Assembly (NCBI GenBank): GCA_025454815.1
Contig: JALONR010000002.1
Coordinates: forward strand, 1 to 64,000
Direction of reading: 5' to 3'
Length of the DNA stretch: 64,000 bases
DNA from: Bacteroidales bacterium
GTDB taxonomy: Bacteria; Bacteroidota; Bacteroidia; Bacteroidales; VadinHA17
In this document: positions 41,250 through 50,670 of the stretch, piece by piece
How positions within the stretch are numbered: position 1 is the stretch's first letter
Layout of the letters: each line of letters starts with the position of its first letter
The notes under the pieces: generated by a model
Database searches by the model: none
Told to the model about the DNA's origin: nothing
What the model saw: only the letters and a program-made list of their open reading frames with translations
Translations under genes and position numbers: made by a program

Positions 41250-43163
41250 TCAGCCGAGCTTCATCTTCTCGACCTCTTCCATGTTGCGTTCGTTGTAAAC
41301 TATCTTGCCCATCGGCGTATAGAGCCATTCGATCAGGTCAGTGTACCTTTCGGTTATCTTTCCCCTGACTATTTTCATGGTTGAATTCATCATCCCGTTT
41401 TCCTCATTGAAGCTCTCGTTGAGCACCCCGAGTGCAACCGGCAGCCAGCGATGCGGGAACATATGGCCGAACCTGCCGTTAATCCGGTACTCATTTACTT
41501 CATTCTCGATGAGATTCAGAACCGTACGCTTCCCTTCCTCTGTTGTGGCTGACATGTTGCGGTCTTCAAGGTAGAGTTTAAGAGCATGCTGGTTGGGAAC
41601 TATAAGTGCTACCGTATATGGCTTCTGATTATTGTACAGCATGCACTGATCGATAAACTTGCTCTGTTCGCTGATGGCTTCTTCAATGCCTTCAGGGCTG
41701 AATTTTTCACCGTCGTCAGCAATGAGGAGGCTCTTGAAGCGACCCAGCACATATAGGAATCCGTCATTGCTCATGTATCCCATATCACCGGTATAAAGCC
41801 AGCCGTCACGGATGGCATCATTGGTGGCAGTCTCATTCCTCCAGTAGCCGTGCATCACGTTTCCGCCCCTGATGACAATCTCCCCCTTCTGCCCGACCGG
41901 CACTTCATTACCATCGTCATCGCATATCTTCAGGTCCATATTGCTCACCAGGTAACCGGATGATCCGAGTTTATGCTTTTTGGAGGAGTTCGAGGAGATG
42001 ATGGGTGATGCTTCTGAAAGTCCGTAACCCTGGAACATCGGTACACCGATGGCATAGAAGAAACGCTGCAGCTCAATATCAAGAAGTGCTCCTCCCCCTA
42101 TGAAGAATTCAAGCTCCCCTCCAAAGGCTTCCCTTACCTTGCCGAACATGATCCTGTCAAAAAACCTGAGCAGAGGTTTCTTGATCTTTTGCAGACCCTG
42201 CCCCTTGTTGTATCCCTCCTTATTGTAGGAATAGGCCATCTTAAGCGCAAAGTTGAAGAGTGCCTCGGTCAGTCTGCCTTTTTCCTTAATACCCTTCTCT
42301 ATATTCTTTCTGAAGTTCTTTGCCAGTGCAGGGACGCTCATCAGCAGGTTGGGTTTTATCTCCTTCATGCATATGGGGATGTTCCGGAGTGTCTCCATCG
42401 GGGTCTTGCCGACCTTTACCGAGGCAATGCTCGCACCCTTACCCATAAATGCGTAGATGCCTGCGGTGTGTGCAAAGGAGTGATCCCACGGCAGTATCAG
42501 AAGAGTCTTGTAGAACTGTGGTATATCCATCAGGCTGTATGACTGATAAACATTGGTGACGTAATTGCCATGAGTAAGGATGATACCCTTCGGATCGGCG
42601 GTGGTGCCGGAAGTATAGCAAATATTTGCGAAGTCGGATGGAGTTATGGAGGCAGTGAATTCCTCGAAGCTCTTCCTGTTGGACGGGTTCTCAAGCCACT
42701 CCCTGCCGATTTTCCTTACCTCGTTGAAATGGATCTGTTTTTCTGAATACTCCTCCCTCGGGTCCATGAAAATCACCTTCTCCAGCCCGGGACATCTGTC
42801 AATTACCTCCAGAATCTTCGGGGCCTGGGAGCTGGAGGTGATAACCATCTTTGACCCGGAGTGCACCAGGCGGAACCTGATCTCTTCGGGGTTCAGTTTG
42901 ACTGAAAGGGGAACATTTATCCCCCCTGTATACAGTATCCCCAGCTCACCTATCACCCAGCTGTTGCGACCGTCAGCCAGGATGCTGACACGGTCACCCT
43001 TTTTGATTCCCAGTTGCATGAGGCCGGCGCCGAACTCATGAACCTGACGCCTGGTCTCCTGGTAGGTGGTCCCTTCATACTTGTCCTGCAGCTTCTCCCA
43101 CAGATATATATTGGAGGCATACTTTTCCACATTTTCTTCGAAAAACTGGATTAGTGACTTCAT
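41250..43163 (-). CDS. Long-chain acyl-CoA synthetase, AMP-binding (637 aa)
   Basis: Activates fatty acids to acyl-CoA via acyl-AMP. AMP-binding motif ICYTSGTTADPKGIILTHGNY, then GYGLSEASPIISSNS, and the hinge region GWLYTGDMGYMSNDGFLYVLGRFKSLLIADDGEKFSPEGIEEAI. Peripheral membrane enzyme without a signal peptide. The start MKSLIQFFEENVEKYASNIYLWEK is normal. I see no exact -7 box upstream. Possible roles are exogenous fatty-acid use or lipid turnover. Confidence 0.9.
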   Translation of the reverse strand: MKSLIQFFEENVEKYASNIYLWEKLQDKYEGTTYQETRRQVHEFGAGLMQLGIKKGDRVSILADGRNSWVIGELGILYTGGINVPLSVKLNPEEIRFRLVHSGSKMVITSSSQAPKILEVIDRCPGLEKVIFMDPREEYSEKQIHFNEVRKIGREWLENPSNRKSFEEFTASITPSDFANICYTSGTTADPKGIILTHGNYVTNVYQSYSLMDIPQFYKTLLILPWDHSFAHTAGIYAFMGKGASIASVKVGKTPMETLRNIPICMKEIKPNLLMSVPALAKNFRKNIEKGIKEKGRLTEALFNFALKMAYSYNKEGYNKGQGLQKIKKPLLRFFDRIMFGKVREAFGGELEFFIGGGALLDIELQRFFYAIGVPMFQGYGLSEASPIISSNSSKKHKLGSSGYLVSNMDLKICDDDGNEVPVGQKGEIVIRGGNVMHGYWRNETATNDAIRDGWLYTGDMGYMSNDGFLYVLGRFKSLLIADDGEKFSPEGIEEAISEQSKFIDQCMLYNNQKPYTVALIVPNQHALKLYLEDRNMSATTEEGKRTVLNLIENEVNEYRINGRFGHMFPHRWLPVALGVLNESFNEENGMMNSTMKIVRGKITERYTDLIEWLYTPMGKIVYNERNMEEVEKMKLG

Positions 43164-43307
43164 CTCAAAATGGTTTTGGTGGTTTTAAAATTCGCAATCT
43201 AATATAGAAAAGAATTGGTTTGCAGTGGTATGTTTAAGGGATATTCATTGCATTTTTACTCATTATTCCATACCTTTATAATTCAAAATCGTGAAAAACT
43301 GTCGTTT

Positions 43308-43775
43308 ATGAAGAGACTATCCCTCTTGTTCCTCGCAGCCGTGCTACTGCTCACACCATCATGTGATTTCATGAAGAGCATAAATCCCTTCGGAAAGAAG
43401 GCAAGGGAGGCTGAGGCGCTCAGGCAACAGCAGGAGGCATTCCGGATTGCCGATTCCATCCGTGTGGCCAATGAGAAGCAGGCAGAGGCTGAACGTGCGC
43501 GGCAGGCTGAACTTGCCATGGAGGCTGAAGAACAGACCAGGATGATGTCAGGGTATCATGTGATCGTCGGGAGTTTTCTTACTCCGGCATATGCAGATGC
43601 CTGGCTGGAGCATATCAGGGGCTTTGGTTATGATGCCCGGATAATTGAAATGAATGGTGGACGATGGCAGCTTGTGTCAGCCAGCTCATTCCCTGACCTG
43701 CACCAGGCATGGAATGCACTGGGCGGCATTGCCGAAAAGATTGACAGCGAAGCCTGGGTCTACAGGAATGATTAA
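43308..43775 (+). CDS. SPOR-domain lipoprotein (155 aa)
   Basis: Binds peptidoglycan strands stripped of stem peptides, usually at division sites. Lipoprotein signal KRLSLLFLAAVLLLTPSC with lipidated C18, then an Ala/Glu/Arg-rich coiled coil (about 25-75), then a SPOR domain (YHVIVGSFLTPAYADAWLEH, to EAWVYRND). ATG 43308 is chosen because it gives a clean lipobox; an earlier in-frame start at 43215 would add 31 residues before the signal. A one-mismatch -7 box (TACCTTTA, 43271-43278) fits this start. It is convergent with purA, 6 bases apart. Confidence 0.88.
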   Translation: MKRLSLLFLAAVLLLTPSCDFMKSINPFGKKAREAEALRQQQEAFRIADSIRVANEKQAEAERARQAELAMEAEEQTRMMSGYHVIVGSFLTPAYADAWLEHIRGFGYDARIIEMNGGRWQLVSASSFPDLHQAWNALGGIAEKIDSEAWVYRND

Positions 43776-43781
43776 TGCCGC

Positions 43782-45044
43782 TTACCGGTTAATAGTTGCT
43801 GACCTGTCCGGCCCTACGGAAACGATGGTTATTGGTATACCTGTCTCCCTTTCAATATACGCTATATAGTCCTTCAGTTCAGGCGGCAGTTCGTCCCAGC
43901 TGCGGCAGCCGGTGATGTCTGAATGCCATCCTTTGAAAGTCACATAGTTAAGCCCCTCAATTTCATAAAGGCAATAGGGCAGTTCAGTCTGCTCCCTGCC
44001 GCCTGTTGTATATGACTTGCAAATCTTTATTTCACTGAAACCTGAAAGGACATCGGCCTTCATCATGAAGAGCCTGGTCACACCGTTGATCATGATGGCA
44101 TACTTCAGTGCAGGCAGGTCAAGCCAGCCGCAGCGCCTTGGTCTGCCTGTGGTTGCGCCGTATTCGTTGCCACGGTCACGCATCATCTGGCCGTTGGCAT
44201 CTTCAAGCTCGGTAGGAAAAGGTCCGCTGCCTACCCTGGTGCAGTAGGCCTTGAAGATACCGAATACCTCACCCGTGCGTCCGGGAGCCACACCCAGACC
44301 GGTACAAGCACCGGCAGCTACCGTGCTGGAAGAGGTGACAAAAGGATAGGTGCCGAAGTCTATATCAAGCATCGTGCCCTGGGCACCCTCAGCAAGAACA
44401 CGCCTGCCATTGCGAAGTGCAGTTTCAATATAATAATCAGCATTTACAGTGGTGAACTGCTTCATGTATTCCACTGCCTCAAACCACTCATCTTCAAGAT
44501 CCTTCATCTCGCCGCTGTACCCATAACCCTGCAGCAGCCTCATATGCTCGCTGACACGTGAATGGTAAAAATCCCTGAAATCCTTCCTGAAGAGGTCTCC
44601 GATTCTGATCCCGTTGCGGGATGCCTTATCAGTGTATGCCGGGCCTATGCCACGCAGGGTAGACCCGATCCTGGCATCACCCAGTGATGCCTCATGGGCT
44701 GCATCAAGCAGTTTGTGGGTGGGCATGATCAGATGAGCCTTGAGAGACAGAAGCAGCCTCTTACGAACTGTGGCCGTGCCGATCCCAAGACTCTCAACCT
44801 CATTCCGGAAAACAACCGGGTCAACGACAAGCCCGTTGCCGATGACATTGATCTTATCCCCGTGAAAAATCCCTGAGGGAATCAGGTGAAGCACATGCTT
44901 CTCCCCATGGAACTCAATTGTGTGGCCGGCATTGGGACCCCCCTGAAAGCGGGCAACTATATCATAATCAGGGGTCAGGACATCAACAATCTTTCCTTTA
45001 CCCTCATCTCCCCACTGGAGCCCCAGCAAAATGTCAATATTCAT
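43782..45044 (-). CDS. purA: Adenylosuccinate synthetase (420 aa)
   Basis: First committed step of AMP synthesis from IMP, using GTP and aspartate. N-terminal signature ILLGLQWGDEGKGKIVDVL with the catalytic Asp and P-loop-like glycines, GPNAGHTIEF, the IMP/GTP block GIGPAYTDKASRNGIRIGDL, and EGAQGTMLDIDFGTYPFVTSSS. Length normal. It follows fur by 68 bases on the same strand. A nearly matching -7 box (TTATTTTG, one mismatch) in that gap could give it its own promoter. Confidence 0.95.
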   Translation of the reverse strand: MNIDILLGLQWGDEGKGKIVDVLTPDYDIVARFQGGPNAGHTIEFHGEKHVLHLIPSGIFHGDKINVIGNGLVVDPVVFRNEVESLGIGTATVRKRLLLSLKAHLIMPTHKLLDAAHEASLGDARIGSTLRGIGPAYTDKASRNGIRIGDLFRKDFRDFYHSRVSEHMRLLQGYGYSGEMKDLEDEWFEAVEYMKQFTTVNADYYIETALRNGRRVLAEGAQGTMLDIDFGTYPFVTSSSTVAAGACTGLGVAPGRTGEVFGIFKAYCTRVGSGPFPTELEDANGQMMRDRGNEYGATTGRPRRCGWLDLPALKYAIMINGVTRLFMMKADVLSGFSEIKICKSYTTGGREQTELPYCLYEIEGLNYVTFKGWHSDITGCRSWDELPPELKDYIAYIERETGIPITIVSVGPDRSATINR

Positions 45045-45112
45045 TATTTCAACAGATCCTGATTAGACAAAACAGGTTCGAAGTTACAAAATAAAACGGC
45101 GCTGACGGCAGT

Positions 45113-45586
45113 TCACTCTTCACCCTTTTCCTGGATACCGTAAACATAAAGCGCATAATGGTGCAAAACGAAGGAGTTCTCTTCACAGGCCCTTTTGATT
45201 ATATCATTGATCCTCGGGTCACTAAACTCAATAACCCTGCCTGAAAGGGTGTCAATAAGATGGTCATGCTGCCCTGACCTGTACGTTTTTTCATACTGCG
45301 CCTGGTTGTGACCGAACTTATGCCTTGTCACCAGCTTGCAGTCGAGCAGCAGGTCAATAGTATTGTAAAGGGTGGCACGTGATACCCGGTAATTCTTGTC
45401 CTTCATGTAGTTGAAGAGTGACTCAATGTCAAAATGTCCCTGTCTGGAATAGATCTCATCCAGTATTGCATACCTTTCAGGAGTCTTTCTAAGCGAGTTC
45501 CTGACAAGATATTCCGTGAAAACCTGTCTTACAACCGTCCTTGCTTCTTCGTTTGACATACCTGATATTTGTTTCACCTGATTCAC
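45113..45586 (-). CDS. Fur-family transcriptional regulator without CxxC zinc site (157 aa)
   Basis: Winged-helix metal- or peroxide-responsive repressor. The DNA-binding part is typical (LRKTPERYAILDEIYSRQGHFDIESLFNYM, then VSRATLYNTIDLLLDCKLV). The regulatory region has HDHLIDTLSGRVIEF, where many Fur proteins have HDHxxCxxCG: both cysteines of the structural zinc site are replaced. Other ligands (HDH, FVLHHYALYVYG) remain. The listed start is a GTG 2 bases after the spoT stop; an ATG at 45559 (148 aa) is a good alternative. Middle gene of spoT-fur-purA. Regulon unknown. Confidence 0.85.
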   Translation of the reverse strand: MNQVKQISGMSNEEARTVVRQVFTEYLVRNSLRKTPERYAILDEIYSRQGHFDIESLFNYMKDKNYRVSRATLYNTIDLLLDCKLVTRHKFGHNQAQYEKTYRSGQHDHLIDTLSGRVIEFSDPRINDIIKRACEENSFVLHHYALYVYGIQEKGEE

Positions 45587-45588
45587 CC

Positions 45589-47850
45589 CTATTCAACAAA
45601 CTCCTCAATCCTCTTTACACTGGCAATACCCTTCAGGTTTGACAGTTGCATTATCAGGTTGTTGAGATCACGGGTGTGATGCACATATAGGTCAATTGTT
45701 CCCTCAAAGATCCCGTCATAGACTGAGACGTTGACATTCCTTATATTTACATTAAGTTCCTTTGATATAATCGTAGTCACCTCGTTGAGGAGCCCGATGC
45801 GGTCTATGCCGTTTATGCTGATACTGGCCAGGAAGGAGGCAAGCTTGTGTATAGTCCACCTCACCGGAATTATCCTGTTGCCTTCGCTTGACATCAGTTT
45901 TACGGCAACGGGACATTTGGGTTTATGGACAATGATGGAGTTGGAATGATCAAGATACCCCACCACCTCATCACCCGGGATTGGCTGACAGCAACTGGCA
46001 ATTACATAAGAGTTGCCGCTGTTGTCAACATTCTCGCGCAACAGGTAAGGCTGATCCTTGTTTATCGTTCCGGGCACAGGTGACTGCTCCTTCGTCTCAG
46101 GAGTCTTGCGTGTCACGCCTCCTATTGCCAGCTTCCAGTATTTGCGAAGGCTTCCCTCCGGGGCCTTTTTAAGAACCTTGCGCAGGTCTTCAAGATTGAT
46201 AAGGCCCAGCTCTATCCGTGAATATAGTTCATCCTTGTTGAGCAGCTCATAGTTTTCAAGGAGCTTCTTGATGATATCAGAATTCGGAAGTATGCCCATT
46301 TCACTGAGCTTCTGCTCAAGCATCTCCATCCCCTTCTGTATCCGGTCAGATGACTGGTCACGAAGTGCATCCTTGATTGCATTCCTGGCTTTGGCTGTGT
46401 GGGCATATTCAATCCACTCCTTCCCGGGCCTGGCTATGTTGGAGGTTATGATCTCCACCTGGTCACCACTCTGAAGCGTGGCTGAAAGTGGTGAAAGCTT
46501 GTAGTTGATCTTGGCTCCGATGGCCTTGTTCCCGATGTCAGTATGAATCTCATATGCAAAGTCCAGCGCTGAAGCTCCCTTTGGCAGATTTACAAGCAGA
46601 CCTTTCGGAGTGAAGACCATGATCTCAGAGGAGAACAGACTCATCTTGAAATCATCAAGGAAAGTCAGCGGATCAGACATCGGGTTGGCAAGCATCTCCC
46701 TTATATGCTTGAGCCACTTGTCGAGCTCGCTCTCTGACTGGGATGTGTCTCCCTTGTATTTCCAGTGTGCGGCAAAACCTCTCTCGGCAATGTCATCCAT
46801 TCGCTGGCTCCGTATCTGCACCTCAACCCACCGCCCTTCAGGGCCCATAACTGTCAGGTGAAGTGCCTCGTAGCCGTTTGGCTTTGGCCGGCTGATCCAG
46901 TCACGAAGCCTGTCAGGCTTGGGAGTATAGATATCGGTAATCAGCGAATAAATCTGCCAGCACTGGGCCCTCTCACTCATCTCGGGGCCCGGTTCAAAGA
47001 CTATCCTTACCGCCAGGAGATCATACACTTCCTCAAAAGGGACATTCTTTGACTGCATCTTTTTCCAGATGGAGTAAATCGACTTGAACCTCCCGGATAT
47101 GTCAAAGATTATGTTGTTGTTGTTAAGCGCCTCAATAATAGGAAGACTGAACCTGTTGATAAGGGCCAGGTTCTTCTTTTCATCCATCTTGACCTTCCGG
47201 GCTATCTCATCATATATGCGGGGATGCCTGAACTTGAAACTGAGATCCTCAAGTTCCGTCTTGATGGCGAATAATCCCAGGCGGTGAGCCAGAGGGGCAT
47301 ACAGATAAACCGTCTCCCCGGCAATCTTCATCCTCTTGTGCTCAGGCATGGAGTCAAGAGTTCGCATGTTGTGAAGCCTGTCTGCTATCTTTATGAGAAT
47401 GACCCGGAAGTCATCAGACAGCGTCATGAGCATCTTGCGGAAGTTCTCTGCCTGAAGTGAATTGGTCTCCTTGTTATATGTGCCAGAGATTTTCGTCAGG
47501 CCGTCAATCAGGTTTGCAATCTTGGGCCCGAACTCCCTGGAGATTTCCTCAAGCGGGATACCGGTATCCTCCACCACATCATGCAGCAGTGCGGCGGCAA
47601 CCGACTTGGCCCCGAGACCTACCTCCTGATTGACTATCCTTGCAACGTTGATCGGATGAATGATGTACGGCTCACCTGAATTGCGGTACATGTCACGGTG
47701 AGCCTCATTGGCAAACCTGAAAGCCTTGTCGATCAACTCCCTGTCACCAGGCTTGTCACACCTGAACAGGTTGTCTGTCAGCAGGCGGTATTCTGATTCA
47801 ATGCGACTTATATCTTCAGTGGTGAATATCTTAGTTTTTGTCTTGACCAT
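45589..47850 (-). CDS. spoT: Bifunctional (p)ppGpp synthetase/hydrolase, Rel/SpoT (753 aa)
   Basis: Master enzyme of the stringent response. HD hydrolase domain with HPINVARIV and ALLHDVVEDTGI (intact His-Asp), plus IKIADRLHNMRTL. Synthetase domain with DLLAVRIVF, then RPKPNGYEALHLTVMGPEGRWVEVQIRS and AERGFAAHWKYK. Then TGS (VFTPKGLLVNLPKGASALDFAYEIHTDIG) and a C-terminal ACT domain. Intact motifs in both catalytic domains argue for a bifunctional enzyme. A TATCTTTG -7 box lies 24 bases upstream. It heads the spoT-fur-purA run, linking alarmone control with purine synthesis. Confidence 0.95.
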   Translation of the reverse strand: MVKTKTKIFTTEDISRIESEYRLLTDNLFRCDKPGDRELIDKAFRFANEAHRDMYRNSGEPYIIHPINVARIVNQEVGLGAKSVAAALLHDVVEDTGIPLEEISREFGPKIANLIDGLTKISGTYNKETNSLQAENFRKMLMTLSDDFRVILIKIADRLHNMRTLDSMPEHKRMKIAGETVYLYAPLAHRLGLFAIKTELEDLSFKFRHPRIYDEIARKVKMDEKKNLALINRFSLPIIEALNNNNIIFDISGRFKSIYSIWKKMQSKNVPFEEVYDLLAVRIVFEPGPEMSERAQCWQIYSLITDIYTPKPDRLRDWISRPKPNGYEALHLTVMGPEGRWVEVQIRSQRMDDIAERGFAAHWKYKGDTSQSESELDKWLKHIREMLANPMSDPLTFLDDFKMSLFSSEIMVFTPKGLLVNLPKGASALDFAYEIHTDIGNKAIGAKINYKLSPLSATLQSGDQVEIITSNIARPGKEWIEYAHTAKARNAIKDALRDQSSDRIQKGMEMLEQKLSEMGILPNSDIIKKLLENYELLNKDELYSRIELGLINLEDLRKVLKKAPEGSLRKYWKLAIGGVTRKTPETKEQSPVPGTINKDQPYLLRENVDNSGNSYVIASCCQPIPGDEVVGYLDHSNSIIVHKPKCPVAVKLMSSEGNRIIPVRWTIHKLASFLASISINGIDRIGLLNEVTTIISKELNVNIRNVNVSVYDGIFEGTIDLYVHHTRDLNNLIMQLSNLKGIASVKRIEEFVE

Positions 47851-47874
47851 CAGTAATTACCTGCAAAGGAATGA

Positions 47875-47882
47875 CAAAGATA
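47875..47882 (-). promoter_or_regulatory. Putative -7 element for spoT (TATCTTTG)
   Basis: Exact TAnnTTTG match on the minus strand, 24 bases before the spoT ATG and within the 61-base gap behind the type IX cargo gene. Confidence 0.5.
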
Positions 47883-47911
47883 CAAAAAACGGGTCATTAT
47901 TGATCGGGAAG

Positions 47912-49387
47912 TCATGGCAGGATTGTAACTGTTCCGTTCCTGTTTTCGGTCCTTCCGGAAGGTGTTGTCAGTTTCAGGCTCCAGAGGTATACCCCCGGCG
48001 GCATGGTGACCCCGTTGTGTCTGCCGTCCCATCCTTCGGCCGGGTCGGTTGTGCTGAAGAGGAGGACTCCTGTCCTTGACCAGATCCTGAAGTCATACCT
48101 GGAGGGCATAAACGTGAATTGCGGCATGAAAATGGCGTTCTCCCCTGGAATGGCCGGTGTGAATGCGTTGGGCATGAAAATATTCTCTGTGGCCTCTATC
48201 ACTGCAGCAGAGGAGCGATGTGCAGGTGTTTCCTCCGGTGAAGAGGAGCCTTTTGCCGTAATATGGTAAACCACTGCCGCCGCGGTGACATCACCTGCGA
48301 ACCCTTCATAGTCGTCTGACCAGGTTGTATCAGCAAAAGCGGCTGCCACCCCGCGAGGACCGTCACCCGTGTCACGCCATACTGAGAAGAATTCGCTTCC
48401 TGGCAATGAAGGCCTGTTCCAGCGGAGGTCTATACGGGTACCGTTAAGGAATATTGCAAGTACCATATTGCGTGCCGGTTCAGAGAGGGTGGAGGCAAGT
48501 CCGCAACTGTTTACGGCACTTACCCTGAAGAGATTTACTGTCGTGGTATCAGCCCCGGGAAGATTGAAAAAAACCTCTCCTGCTGTTCCTGCCGATGTTG
48601 CGGCTTCCTCCCAGGAGGATGCAGCAGTATTGTAACGGTAAAGCCTGAATGTATTCATTACGGTTGCCGGGTCATAACGGGTGTATACCCTCAGCCCGGC
48701 CCGGCTGACAGTAATTGCATCTATTTTCACCCATTCCGGGGCAACCTCGCTGCCGGTGGTAACACAGGCACTGTTGGAGGAGGCCAGGGGAGTCCCTTCT
48801 GATACGGCAGTGACGTGAAAGCAATACCCGGTCTCCGGTTCATAGCCTGTGAAAGTATAAGTTGTCTCTTCGTAAGGCAATGTTACTGCCGGCAGACTGC
48901 CTCCGGTTTCAGTAAGGATATTCAGCAGGTAACCGGTTGCAGGATGATTAGGATTTTCATAGCGGGTCCAGGTAACGGTTACAGCAGCAGTACAAATGTC
49001 ATCTTCGGCAATAAGCCATACTGTGCTCAGGCTGTTGCTGAGAGGGCTGATGTTAAGCGAAGAGTCAACGGCTGCCACCACGTATGCAACACTCCGGTAC
49101 CTTGCTGCCGATGCAGTGTGGGTATATTCTGTGATATAGGGTGATCTTACAGTGTCAATGGCGGTAGCTGTTCCTCCCGAAAAGGTATAGACAACGTAAC
49201 TCCCCACATCGGGCGAAGGGGAGGGAAGCCACCTGATGATTGCGAAACCCGTAGCAGGATCAACTGAAACCATATCGAGAAGGGGGGAGAGGGGTTGAGT
49301 CTCATCCTGCCCGGCCATGTGTCTTGCTGACAAACCTGAGATGAGAACGGTGATAAGAACCTTCAGTATGGTAAGCAACAGTTTCAT
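47912..49387 (-). CDS. Fibronectin-III protein with type IX gliding-type C-terminal domain (491 aa)
   Basis: Secreted or surface protein of unknown function. A signal peptide (LLLTILKVLITVLISGLSARHMAGQ) leads into fibronectin type III-like domains (GFAIIRWLPSPSPDVGSYVVYTF; AAVTVTWTRYENPNHPATGYLL; GTRIDLRWNRPSLPG). The last ~90 residues are the type B sorting domain: IFMPNAFTPAIPGENAIFMP, FRIWSRTGVLLFS, GWDGRHNG, MPPGVYLW. Its start overlaps the stop of the inactive M16 gene (ATGA at 49384-49387). The stable coupling to two M16 proteins suggests a joint role at the cell envelope. Confidence 0.85.
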   Translation of the reverse strand: MKLLLTILKVLITVLISGLSARHMAGQDETQPLSPLLDMVSVDPATGFAIIRWLPSPSPDVGSYVVYTFSGGTATAIDTVRSPYITEYTHTASAARYRSVAYVVAAVDSSLNISPLSNSLSTVWLIAEDDICTAAVTVTWTRYENPNHPATGYLLNILTETGGSLPAVTLPYEETTYTFTGYEPETGYCFHVTAVSEGTPLASSNSACVTTGSEVAPEWVKIDAITVSRAGLRVYTRYDPATVMNTFRLYRYNTAASSWEEAATSAGTAGEVFFNLPGADTTTVNLFRVSAVNSCGLASTLSEPARNMVLAIFLNGTRIDLRWNRPSLPGSEFFSVWRDTGDGPRGVAAAFADTTWSDDYEGFAGDVTAAAVVYHITAKGSSSPEETPAHRSSAAVIEATENIFMPNAFTPAIPGENAIFMPQFTFMPSRYDFRIWSRTGVLLFSTTDPAEGWDGRHNGVTMPPGVYLWSLKLTTPSGRTENRNGTVTILP

Positions 49388-50670
49388 CGGCTACCGGCAA
49401 TAATCTCATATGCATCACGGGCGCTAAAATAGGTATTGAAGACCTCCTTCAGCCTGCGGGGTTCTATTGTCTTCACTGTCTCTGCATACCTGGTGAAATA
49501 ATCATATCCGGCATTATAGTCAACAACACCCCTTAAAGTGTCAGCCACTGCAAAGGGGCCGTCAAAGGCTCGGGCAACCTCACCCATTATGTGGTTCCTC
49601 ACAAGGGTCATTTCCTCGTCGCTTACCTCTTCATGCTGAAGTTTAACTATCTCATTCCATATTTCACCCAGGGTCTCTTCACGGTAGGCATTGGCCACGT
49701 CAGTCATTATGGTTATGTATCCTATGCTGCTGAAGGCTCCAGATACGGCCTGTATTCCGTATGTGTATCCCTTCTCTTCCCGTATCCTTCTCATAAGCCT
49801 TGAACCGAAGTAACCGCCCAGGATCATGGTGGCAACCTGCAGGGCAAGATAATCAGGATGATCACGTGTTATACCCTTCCAGCCCACTCTCACCGTGCTC
49901 TGAACGGAATCCGGCACTTCAAGGAAAATCCGTCCGGGTCCGGCAGTGTCAAACGTCACGGAGGGGGGCATCCTTTTCTTTCCTGCTTCCTTACCCGTAA
50001 ATGCAAAATGCTTTTCCAGAACCGGCAGCGCCTGTTCAGGATTCCTGCCGGCCACGGTGACATACATATTCCCGGTTACATAGTTCTTTTTGTGAAAATT
50101 CCGGAGGTCACCGGTACTGAGGGTCTGGTAATCCTCTTCCCTGGTTATGCGCCCATAGGGATTCGATGCGCCGCAAAGAGCCTCGTAAAAAGCCTCCCTG
50201 GCTCTGACAGAGGTCTTTTGCCTGGATGTCTGAAAAGCCTGTAATCTTTTGTCTGTCAGCATCCTGAATTCGTTTTCAGGAAAAGACGGGGCGAAGAGGA
50301 CCTCCTGTGTCAGGGCCATAACCTCGTCAAGTTTTCTGGCCAGTGTCACTGTGACAAGTCCTGCGGTTTCCTTGTCTGCGGAATGTGTCAGCGCAGCACC
50401 CGTACTGTCAATCAGGTCATTGAGTGTGACAGCGTCGAGCCGGAGTGTTCCCTCGGTGAGCATGGCACTTGTGGTTGAGGCTGCAAGATGCTGTTCCTCA
50501 AAAGCCTGCCCGGCCTGAAACACAAACTCAACTCTCAGAAGGTCAACGGTCCCTTTTCCCAGAAGGTATACCGGTACACCGCTGCCCAGCCGTACCGGCC
50601 CAGGGAATGAGGTATCCCCGGCCGATGGTGTGATAATTGAAGGAACTGCCTTTTGCTGTTTAATCTTCAT
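49384..50670 (-). CDS. M16 peptidase homologue lacking the zinc motif (428 aa)
   Basis: Two M16 half-domains: VDLLRVEFVFQAGQAFEEQHLAASTTSAMLTEGT at the N-terminal side and, in the second half, RRIREEKGYTYGIQAVSGAFSSIGYITI, the R/Y substrate-binding block. The zinc motif HxxEH is replaced by HLAAS, so this subunit is non-catalytic, like the alpha subunit of mitochondrial processing peptidase. It overlaps the active M16 gene upstream (ATGA, 50667-50670) and the cargo gene downstream. No signal peptide is visible. Confidence 0.9.
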   Translation of the reverse strand: MKIKQQKAVPSIITPSAGDTSFPGPVRLGSGVPVYLLGKGTVDLLRVEFVFQAGQAFEEQHLAASTTSAMLTEGTLRLDAVTLNDLIDSTGAALTHSADKETAGLVTVTLARKLDEVMALTQEVLFAPSFPENEFRMLTDKRLQAFQTSRQKTSVRAREAFYEALCGASNPYGRITREEDYQTLSTGDLRNFHKKNYVTGNMYVTVAGRNPEQALPVLEKHFAFTGKEAGKKRMPPSVTFDTAGPGRIFLEVPDSVQSTVRVGWKGITRDHPDYLALQVATMILGGYFGSRLMRRIREEKGYTYGIQAVSGAFSSIGYITIMTDVANAYREETLGEIWNEIVKLQHEEVSDEEMTLVRNHIMGEVARAFDGPFAVADTLRGVVDYNAGYDYFTRYAETVKTIEPRRLKEVFNTYFSARDAYEIIAGSR

